From Bacillota bacterium (GTDB taxonomy: Bacteria; Bacillota; Bacilli; Alicyclobacillales; SLC66), in assembly GCA_021797415.1 (NCBI GenBank), contig JAJZZT010000260.1, forward strand, positions 1-10,413: DNA of 10,413 nt. The letters run 5' to 3'. Under the pieces are notes generated by a model. That model was given only the letters and a program-made list of their open reading frames with translations. It did not search any database and was not told where the DNA came from. Position numbers and translations under genes: made by a program. Of the stretch, positions 4,754 to 10,413 are shown piece by piece (within the stretch, counting starts at the first letter, position 1; every line of letters starts with the position of its first letter).

Positions 4754-6145
4754 ATGCGGCGAAAACTCTATCTTGCCTTGATGGCGGGAAGTGCTGCTGC
4801 AGTTGCTGTCAGTGGAATCAATAGTCAGATCTTTGCGGCAACTGCTGCAACGCCTGCAGTCATCACGGTGTGGTTGCCCGCTCCCAATCCTGGTACACCG
4901 GTCGTCGAGAGCCCTCTGCAGTTCGCTGCGGCTCTCTGGAACAAGCAGCATCCAACCCAACCGGTGAAACTCAATATCAACCAAGCTATACCATTTTCTG
5001 CCTTTCTTGCAAAATTGAACACAGCATTCGTTGGGAATAATCCTCCGGATATCGCCTATGGCGCGGCGGGCTGGCCCTATCCGGAGGCCCGCGGCGGCTA
5101 TCTGGCGGCGATCAACCAACTGACGCCGACATGGGTTCACAATGTGTATGACAAGTATTTTTTTGCCCCTCTTCGTGCGCAGATGCCTGTCTTTAACGGG
5201 AACCTGTACGCGATCCCCACGCAAAGCGGGGGCATAGACGGTCTTTGGTTTCGCAAGGATTGGTTTGCCAAGGCGCATTTGCCGTTGCCTAACACATGGG
5301 CTGCTCTGCTGCACGATGCTCAGTATTTCCATCAACCCAAAATTACGAAAGAGTACCAACTGGATGCTTCCTTCATGTTGGCGGCGACGGCCACGCAGCC
5401 AATGCAGACCGGTTATGAAGGGCTGGGTTTTATTTACGCGGCCGGCGGCCATATCGTGTATCAGAATAAAGTAACCGTTGACTCATCGCCTGTGATCAAG
5501 GCACTGACATTCCTGCGCAGTCTGGCGACACAGAATCTGCTGCCGCGTCTTGCTTTGACCACCGACGCAACGACGGCAACCGCCCTGTTGGCAACTGGGA
5601 AGATTCCCATGATGATCGGGGGCACATGGCAGTATATCGCCTTGCAGCAGGATGCCAATCTGTCCAATCAACAAATGAAAACGGAATTCCAGTGGATTCC
5701 TTTCCCGCGCATGAATGCGCATTCTACAACCGTAACTTCCACAACGGGTGCGAATAATTTGATGATCGCCAAATCTCCGGTGGATAAATTGGCGGCGCAG
5801 ATCGTGGAATTGTCCCTGACGCCTCCGATTGTCCGCGAGGAAGCGGCGGCCCAAAGGGCAATGATCGCGAAGGATGGAATTAAGGCGGCTCCTTCCGTTC
5901 AATTTCCTTCGCAGGCTTCGGAGATTCCGGATATGGTCGGTCCCGCTCCTGAAATCGCTTTTATTCGCAGCACCATTGGTCATAACATGCAGTTTGCGCG
6001 ACAGAGTTTGTCGTTTACTTATGGGGCTTCCGTGCAAACGGCGGTCGGGAAGTTGGTCGAAGAAGCTGTCTTTGGCAACATATCACCGGCGCAGGCTGCG
6101 CAGCAGGCGAAATTTACATTGGAAAATGAGACGGGTCTGCAATAA
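4754..6145 (+). CDS. ABC transporter extracellular solute-binding protein (sugar type, family 1)
   Basis: This encodes a 463-residue protein. An N-terminal M-R-R-K followed by a hydrophobic Ala-rich stretch to about residue 29 is a Sec signal; F-A-A is a plausible cleavage site. The mature part has marks of family 1 sugar-binding proteins: V-I-T-V-W-L near the start, P-P-D-I-A-Y-G, N-G-N-L-Y-A-I-P-T-Q-S-G, L-W-F-R-K-D-W-F and I-P-M-M-I-G-G-T-W. It captures a sugar outside the cell for the two permeases that follow. There is no cysteine anywhere, so it cannot be a lipoprotein, unlike most Gram-positive binding proteins. By hand count only about 26 of 463 residues are Asp or Glu, against about 31 Lys or Arg, suggesting an acidic habitat. 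AGGGGG (4739-4744) is 9 nt before the ATG. The ligand is unknown. Confidence 0.9.
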   Translation: MRRKLYLALMAGSAAAVAVSGINSQIFAATAATPAVITVWLPAPNPGTPVVESPLQFAAALWNKQHPTQPVKLNINQAIPFSAFLAKLNTAFVGNNPPDIAYGAAGWPYPEARGGYLAAINQLTPTWVHNVYDKYFFAPLRAQMPVFNGNLYAIPTQSGGIDGLWFRKDWFAKAHLPLPNTWAALLHDAQYFHQPKITKEYQLDASFMLAATATQPMQTGYEGLGFIYAAGGHIVYQNKVTVDSSPVIKALTFLRSLATQNLLPRLALTTDATTATALLATGKIPMMIGGTWQYIALQQDANLSNQQMKTEFQWIPFPRMNAHSTTVTSTTGANNLMIAKSPVDKLAAQIVELSLTPPIVREEAAAQRAMIAKDGIKAAPSVQFPSQASEIPDMVGPAPEIAFIRSTIGHNMQFARQSLSFTYGASVQTAVGKLVEEAVFGNISPAQAAQQAKFTLENETGLQ

Positions 6146-6187
6146 CTTCTGTTGCAGTAACTTCTGTTGCAGTAACGTCTGTTGTTG
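6143..6187 (+). repeat. 15-bp tandem repeat, three units, at the end of the binding protein gene
   Basis: Two identical units (TAACTTCTGTTGCAG at 6143-6157 and 6158-6172) are followed by a third with three differences (6173-6187). The first TAA is the stop codon of the binding protein. Because the unit is five codons long, each copy places another in-frame TAA. The array lengthens the gap before the first permease to about 80 bp and may have grown by slippage. Confidence 0.8.
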
Positions 6188-6224
6188 AACGAAGGCATAT
6201 CATGCACAGAGGCGGGATTCTCCA

Positions 6225-7169
6225 TTGATCAGATTGTCGCCGAATGAAGCGAAACCCTTGTCAAAGCAAACGAGGTTATCTTCTGGAGCGGCCCGCTTTC
6301 GCATCAATCCCGGAGTCTTCTTTTTGGCTCCGGGATTGGCGATGGTGTTGGTTTTTATTGCTTACCCGTTCTTTGATTCGATTTGGCTTAGTTTCCAATC
6401 CTACGTTTTATTGGGGCCTCCGCCTCATTTCATTGGACTGCAAAATTACGCCAATCTGATTGACAGTGGTGAACTATGGGCGAGTCTGGAGATCACCGCA
6501 GTATTTGTGGTGACCAATACCATTGTTCAAGTGTTCGGCGGTTTGATTTTTGCTCTTTTGTTAAACACAAAAGATCTCTGGGGCCAGAAATGGTTGCGCA
6601 GTATCCTCCTGATTCCTCATACGTTGACGGGTGTGGTGGCGTCTGTTCTGTGGTTGCAAATTTTTAGCGATCATTTTGGCATTCTGAACTATGCTCTGAC
6701 TCAGATGGGGTTGCCTGCGCAGGATTGGTTGTTGAACCACCCCATGATGGTTGTCGTCGTCGCCAGTGCGTGGGTGGGGCTGGGGTTTGCCTATTTGTTG
6801 TTTGATGCGGCCCTCCAGGGAATCCCGCATGAATTGTACGACGCCGTCATGATTGATGGTGCCGGCGCCCTCGCGCAGTTTCGATACGTCACGTTTCCAG
6901 GCATCCGTTTTATGATCTTTTTGGTCACCGTTCTAACTTCTCTTGGCGCTGTGGGCGGATTCGCCATGATCTACGTCATGACTGGCGGCGGCCCTTTGGG
7001 AGCCACAGACGTGATCGGGGTGGTGATGTACAAGGACGCCTTCAGCGGTCTGTCTTTCGGACTCGGTGCTGCGGCGGGCGTCATTCTGCTGTTGGTGAAT
7101 ATGGTGATCACCGCGGTGTACATTCTTGTGTTGAAGCCGAGAACTTTTCTGGAGGGCGGTGCAACGTGA
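6225..7169 (+). CDS. ABC sugar transporter permease, MalF-like
   Basis: This encodes a 314-residue membrane protein with about six helices, beginning at G-V-F-F-L-A-P-G-L-A-M-V-L-V-F-I-A-Y-P. The cytoplasmic coupling loop E-L-Y-D-A-V-M-I-D-G-A-G (residues 203-214) followed by F-R-Y-V-T-F-P is the EAA motif that docks the ATPase, here with E-L-Y-D-A in place of E-A-A. These features define the first permease of carbohydrate importers. The start is TTG 6225; GAGGCGGG at 6209-6216 is the only nearby ribosome binding site and is somewhat far away, so the first codon is less certain than the rest. The gene follows the binding protein and overlaps the next permease by 4 bp. Confidence 0.92.
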   Translation: MIRLSPNEAKPLSKQTRLSSGAARFRINPGVFFLAPGLAMVLVFIAYPFFDSIWLSFQSYVLLGPPPHFIGLQNYANLIDSGELWASLEITAVFVVTNTIVQVFGGLIFALLLNTKDLWGQKWLRSILLIPHTLTGVVASVLWLQIFSDHFGILNYALTQMGLPAQDWLLNHPMMVVVVASAWVGLGFAYLLFDAALQGIPHELYDAVMIDGAGALAQFRYVTFPGIRFMIFLVTVLTSLGAVGGFAMIYVMTGGGPLGATDVIGVVMYKDAFSGLSFGLGAAAGVILLLVNMVITAVYILVLKPRTFLEGGAT

Positions 7170-8002
7170 GCGGAATCAACCGACATGCCGCTTTGGTGAT
7201 TCTGATCGTGCTGGCGGCCGTGTTCTTATTTCCGGTTCTCTACATTGTGCTGGTGGCTTTTGAGCCAGTGAAAGATTTGTACCACACCCCCCCAGTCATT
7301 GCGCCGAGCGGATTTACACTGGACAATTTTGTGACGGCCGTTATTTATACGGGAATTCTGAGAGAATTGGTGAATAGTGCGATTTTCTCTTTGGGGGCCG
7401 TTGCGCTGTCATTGGCAATTGCCGTCCCGGCCGGATACAGCCTATCCCACTTCCGTTTTCGCGGGCGCGGCGCCTTTATGATCGGAATGTTGTTCAGCCG
7501 GATGATTCCAGGCTTGACGACTCTCATTCCTCTCTATTTGATGCTTCAGACTTTCCATCTGCTCAACTCCTATCAGGGTGTGATTCTGGTTTATGCCGCG
7601 GGGGGGATTCCCCTCAGCATTTGGATCTTGAAGGGCACATTTGATACCGTTCCGCACGAGCTGATAGAGGCGGCGCGCATTGATGGCGCCGGTGAAATGA
7701 CGATCGCCTGGAGAATCATGATGCCCATGTCGATTCCTGGCGTCGTCGCCTCGGGGATCCTCACTTTCATCGGCAGTTGGCTCGATTTTGTCGTCGCGTT
7801 GACGCTGTTGTCCAACGCGTCGCTGTTTCCGTTTACCGTCGGTCTGTTCTCCGCGTATGAAGGGCAGACGGGCGTGCCTGATATCGGGGCTTTATTTGCG
7901 GGGGCCCTGGTCGGGTCGCTTCCGGCCACGATGCTGTTCCTGCTGTTTCAGCACCGCATTGGAGGCGGGTTGGGGAGCGCTGCGGGCGCCATCAAAGGAT
8001 GA
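7166..8002 (+). CDS. ABC sugar transporter permease, MalG-like
   Basis: This encodes a 278-residue membrane protein with about six helices, the second permease of the importer. The EAA loop is canonical: E-A-A-R-I-D-G-A-G (residues 168-176), then W-R-I-M-M-P-M-S-I-P-G. The N-terminus L-F-P-V-L-Y-I-V-L-V-A-F and the following segment D-N-F are typical of MalG-type proteins. The GTG start overlaps the stop of the preceding gene (GTGA, 7166-7169), which indicates translational coupling; GGAGGGCGG (7151-7159) provides the ribosome binding site. No ATP-binding subunit follows, so a shared MsmX-type ATPase encoded elsewhere is likely. The operon appears to end here. Confidence 0.93.
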   Translation: MSGINRHAALVILIVLAAVFLFPVLYIVLVAFEPVKDLYHTPPVIAPSGFTLDNFVTAVIYTGILRELVNSAIFSLGAVALSLAIAVPAGYSLSHFRFRGRGAFMIGMLFSRMIPGLTTLIPLYLMLQTFHLLNSYQGVILVYAAGGIPLSIWILKGTFDTVPHELIEAARIDGAGEMTIAWRIMMPMSIPGVVASGILTFIGSWLDFVVALTLLSNASLFPFTVGLFSAYEGQTGVPDIGALFAGALVGSLPATMLFLLFQHRIGGGLGSAAGAIKG

Positions 8003-8100
8003 GTGGTCACCAGACGCCGGTTCGAAATGGGATGCTTGGGGGGATGTGAGTTGTCTGTCTTTTGCAGTCGATCCTTGCTTGCGCCCCTGGATGAAAATTT

Positions 8101-8118
8101 GCAGGGCCGGCGCCCTGC
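8101..8118. other. GC-rich hairpin in the spacer between permease and ThuA-like gene
   Basis: GCAGGGC and GCCCTGC are perfect 7-bp arms around CGGC. There is no T-run after it, so it is not a normal intrinsic terminator. It is the only clear structure in 8003-8174. That stretch shows no convincing ORF, and no good promoter was found for the next gene. Confidence 0.35.
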
Positions 8119-8174
8119 CCTGTTCCCGGCGAGTTTCGCGCCATGGACAAGGTTTGCTGGGGCGTCGTCATCCC

Positions 8175-8190
8175 CTTTTTGAACAACCAC
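8175..8190. repeat. Repeat end, copy 3 (CTTTTTGAACAACCAC)
   Basis: This is an exact 16-bp match to the right terminus of the MITE-like element at 4325-4340; the following T also matches. No left terminus or internal part of that element is found nearby, so this is a solo end. It lies 63 bp before the ThuA-like start and could mark an old junction at which the ThuA-sulfatase block was joined to the ABC operon. Confidence 0.6.
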
Positions 8191-8252
8191 TGTAAGAGAG
8201 ACATCCTGCAGTGCGGAAAGTCAAAAGCACGGCGCCCAAGGAGGGACGAAAT

Positions 8253-8984
8253 ATGGCCAATCCCATACGCGTCACGGTGTGGAACGAATTTCGCCATGAA
8301 AGAAAACAAGAAAAAGTGCAGCAGGTCTATCCGCTCGGAATCCACGAGGCGCTGGCCGCGCCGCTGCGGGAAAGCGGATTTGACGTGCGCACGGCGACGC
8401 TGGACGAACCGCGCCACGGGCTGCCCCAGGATGTGCTGGACAATACGGATGTGCTGCTCTGGTGGGGACATGTCGCGCACAAGGAAGTGGCGGATGAGGT
8501 CGTGCAGGCGGTCGTCGCGCGGGTGCTGGACGGGATGGGACTGATCGTGCTGCATTCCGGCCACATGTCCAAGGTGTTCCAGCGGCTGATGGGCACCAGT
8601 TGCCGTTTGAAGTGGCGTGAAGCGGGGGAGAACGAGCGACTGTGGGTGGTCGATCCGTCCCATCCGATCGTCGAGGGGGTCGGCCCGTGGCTCGATCTCG
8701 CGCATGAAGAGATGTACGGCGAACACTTTGACATTCCGGCGCCGGACGAACTGGTGTTTGTCAGTTGGTTTGCGGGGGGAGAGGTCTTTCGCAGCGGCTG
8801 CACATTTCGCCGCGGGCGGGGGAAAATCTTCTATTTCCGGCCGGGGCATGAAACCTATCCGACGTACCATCAAACGGACATCCAGCGTGTGATCGCAAAC
8901 GGGGTGCGCTTTGTCGCTCCCGCGGGAGGCGCCAGACCCGTGTACGGGAAAACGGCGCCGCCCGAACGGCTCCCCGGGGTATAA
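8253..8984 (+). CDS. ThuA-like domain protein (trehalose utilization family)
   Basis: This encodes a 243-residue protein matching the ThuA family, a class I glutamine-amidotransferase-like fold linked to sugar catabolism. Visible marks are V-T-V-W-N-E at the first strand, L-L-W-W-G-H (His73) plus His76, G-L-I-V-L-H-S-G-H, the segment D-P-S-H-P-I-V-E-G, and [11 protein letters not shown] (His199 to His206). Several conserved His and Glu residues could bind a metal. The frame is open to 8211, but AAGGAGGG (8238-8245) lies 7 nt before ATG 8253 and fixes the start. Relatives occur beside sugar ABC importers and oxidoreductases, and have been tied to trehalose and keto-sugar metabolism in rhizobia. 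No signal peptide is seen. Its place between the importer and a sulfatase suggests processing of the imported sugar; the exact reaction is unknown. Confidence 0.9.
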   Translation: MANPIRVTVWNEFRHERKQEKVQQVYPLGIHEALAAPLRESGFDVRTATLDEPRHGLPQDVLDNTDVLLWWGHVAHKEVADEVVQAVVARVLDGMGLIVLHSGHMSKVFQRLMGTSCRLKWREAGENERLWVVDPSHPIVEGVGPWLDLAHEEMYGEHFDIPAPDELVFVSWFAGGEVFRSGCTFRRGRGKIFYFRPGHETYPTYHQTDIQRVIANGVRFVAPAGGARPVYGKTAPPERLPGV

Positions 8985-9029
8985 TGATGCCGGCAGTTCC
9001 GCAACAGGGCAGTCTGCAAGTTCTCTGTG

Positions 9030-9103
9030 CCGTCATTACCTCCTTTGCCCGTCGCGAGTTTAGCGAAGCGGTGTCTGAGCAGGAGCAAAGGAGGTAATGA
9101 CGG
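9030..9103. repeat. Long inverted repeat (19-bp perfect arms, 36-nt loop) between ThuA-like and sulfatase genes
   Basis: CCGTCATTACCTCCTTTGC (9030-9048) and its exact reverse complement (9085-9103) bracket a 36-nt loop with its own small stem (TCGC/GCGA). The right arm contains AAAGGAGGT, a perfect ribosome binding sequence, followed 1 nt later by an in-frame ATG (9097). The left arm therefore resembles the 3' tail of 16S rRNA. It may be another REPIN-like dispersed repeat or an RNA hairpin affecting sulfatase translation. No T-run follows, so it is not a standard terminator. Confidence 0.7.
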
Positions 9104-9138
9104 CCGGCGGGAGATATTTACTGGACAGGAGTGGGGAT

Positions 9139-10413
9139 ATGGAGCGCAGACCGAACATCATTTTCATGATCTCGCACGACACGGGAAGACAGCTTGGATG
9201 TTACGGGAGAGACGTCGATACGCCGGCGCTGGATCGGCTGGCGGCGCAGGGCATTCGCTTTGACCAAGCGTTTTGCTGCGCTCCCCAGTGCAGCCCCAGC
9301 CGTTCCGGAATCGCCACCGGGATGGTTCCGCACCGCAACGGCATGATGGGGCTGGCGCACATCGGCTGGTCGATGCCGGCCGAACTGCCGAAGCTGCCGG
9401 AGCGCCTGGCGGAAGCCGGCTATCGCACGACACTGGTCGGCATTCAACATGAAGGGATTGAGGAGGACCGCCGACACGGCTATCAGCGTGTGGTCAAGCC
9501 GGAAAAAGGGCGAAACAGCGCTCCGGAGGTGGGCGAATCGGCCGTTCGTGAACTGGAGGCGCTGGCGCAGGACGGGGAAACGCCGTTTTACCTGGCCGTC
9601 GGGTTCTGGGAGACGCACCGCCCGTTTGACCGCGTGCCGGGGGCGGAACGGGTCGGGGAACGCGCCGCGCCGCCCTATCTGCCGGACGATCCGGACATCC
9701 GCCGCGAGATGGGACAGTTTGCCCACGCCGCCCGGCAGCTTGACGAGGGAGTGGCCCGGATTGTTGCGGCGGTGGACCGGCTCGGTCTGGCGGAAAATAC
9801 GCTGGTCATCTACACCACCGACCACGGCATCGCCTTTCCGCGCGCCAAAGGCACGCTGTTCGATCCGGGGCTGGAGACGGCGCTGCTCATGAGGTGGAGC
9901 GGGCGCGTGAAGCCGGGTCAGGCGCGGTCGGAGATGATCAGCAATGTCGACTTATTCCCCACGCTGTGCGAACTGGCCGGGGCGGAGGTTCCGGAAGGGA
10001 TCGACGGCCGCAGTTTTGCCGGCGCGCTGCTCGGTGAACCAGGGGAGCACCGCGATCACCTGTTCGCCGAATTGACGTGGCACGACGCCTACAATCCCGT
10101 GCGGGGAGTGCGGACGCGGGAACACAAGTACATCCGGCATTTTGCGCGCGGCCCGGCGGTCTACATCCCGCTGGACATCCACATGGGACTGGCGGGGCGG
10201 GCGGTGCGCGAAACATATTACGCAAAAGAGTGTCCGCAAGAGGAACTGTACGATCTGGCAAACGATCCACTGGAACGCGTGAATGTCGCGGCAAAGCCGA
10301 AGTATGCGGCGGTGCTGGGAGAACTGCGCGACCGCGCGGCGCGGTGGATGGCCCGGACGGAGGATCCGCTGCTGCAAGGCGACGTGCCGGGACGCGAAGC
10401 GCCCGGTTGGGAA
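9139..10413 (+). CDS. Heparan-N-sulfatase-like sulfatase, cytoplasmic (3' end outside window)
   Basis: The frame is open from ATG 9139 to the window edge (425 codons, no stop). AGGAG (9127-9131) is 7 nt before the start. The N-terminus P-N-I-I-F-M-I-S-H-D-T-G-R places metal ligand Asp14. The signature C-S-P-S-R (Cys51 to Arg55) is the formylglycine motif, followed by H-R-N-G-M-M-G-L as in human sulfamidase (SGSH). Further marks are T-H-R-P-F (His160), T-D-H-G-I-A-F-P (Asp228, His229) with Lys237, V-R-G-V-R-T, and E-L-Y-D-L near the end with T-E-D-P-L. Overall order and spacing fit heparan N-sulfatases, which cut sulfate from glucosamine nitrogen. The usual Gly-Lys-x-His is Gly-Ile-Gln-His here (101-104), so a Lys is missing. 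No signal peptide is visible. The substrate could be an N- or O-sulfated sugar. Little of the C-terminus appears to be missing. Confidence 0.92.
   Translation, partial: MERRPNIIFMISHDTGRQLGCYGRDVDTPALDRLAAQGIRFDQAFCCAPQCSPSRSGIATGMVPHRNGMMGLAHIGWSMPAELPKLPERLAEAGYRTTLVGIQHEGIEEDRRHGYQRVVKPEKGRNSAPEVGESAVRELEALAQDGETPFYLAVGFWETHRPFDRVPGAERVGERAAPPYLPDDPDIRREMGQFAHAARQLDEGVARIVAAVDRLGLAENTLVIYTTDHGIAFPRAKGTLFDPGLETALLMRWSGRVKPGQARSEMISNVDLFPTLCELAGAEVPEGIDGRSFAGALLGEPGEHRDHLFAELTWHDAYNPVRGVRTREHKYIRHFARGPAVYIPLDIHMGLAGRAVRETYYAKECPQEELYDLANDPLERVNVAAKPKYAAVLGELRDRAARWMARTEDPLLQGDVPGREAPGWE

Noticed and set aside
8143..8544. 133-codon plus-strand ORF before and within the ThuA-like gene
   Set aside because: Arg/Cys/Trp-rich shadow in another frame; the ThuA-like frame has a strong ribosome site and family motifs.
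9097..9138. Start of the last sulfatase at ATG 9097
   Set aside because: The AAAGGAGGT is only 1 nt away, too close for efficient initiation, and it lies within a perfect hairpin; ATG 9139 has a well-spaced AGGAG. It is kept as a finding because it is in frame.

Overview
The window looks like a chromosomal accessory region of a Gram-positive (Firmicutes-type) bacterium. Supporting signs are strong AGGAGG-type ribosome binding sites, TTG and GTG starts, a TTGACA/TATAGT promoter followed by a CcpA-like cre site, and an ABC sugar-uptake operon encoded without its own ATPase. The exported binding protein is unusually poor in Asp and Glu, a trait of proteins exposed to acid, so an acidophile such as an Alicyclobacillus relative is a reasonable guess. 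That is inference only.

Layout: 1-249 is the C-terminal end of a LysR-type regulator. 250-594 is mostly non-coding and holds a REPIN-like hairpin, a 16-bp palindrome next to a possible -35 box, and a second palindrome. 595-1449 encodes an EamA-family membrane transporter. 1500-1611 carries two copies of a 37-bp repeat. 1628-2467 is an alpha/beta hydrolase, closely followed by a complete sulfatase (2496-3962). 3970-4478 is the broken 3' part of another sulfatase gene. It has a probable frameshift and a 254-bp MITE-like insertion whose removal restores the reading frame exactly. 4479-4753 is the control region of the next operon: promoter, cre-like site, palindrome and possible leader ORF. 4754-8002 encodes a solute-binding protein and two MalF/MalG-type permeases. 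8003-8252 has no gene but contains a hairpin and a repeat end. 8253-8984 encodes a ThuA-like protein. A long inverted repeat (9030-9103) precedes a heparan-N-sulfatase-like sulfatase that starts at 9139 and runs off the right edge.

How it may work together: both readable sulfatases and the ThuA-like protein lack signal peptides, while the ABC system imports a solute. The simplest model is uptake of a small sulfated sugar or glycoside, then desulfation and processing inside the cell. The nucleotide-binding subunit and the sulfatase-maturing enzyme (which makes formylglycine) must be encoded elsewhere.

The most striking structural theme is mobile and repetitive DNA. A CTTTTTGAACAACC-type end occurs at three loci, palindromes headed GGGGACATG occur at two loci, and a sulfatase remnant preserves a clean insertion scar.
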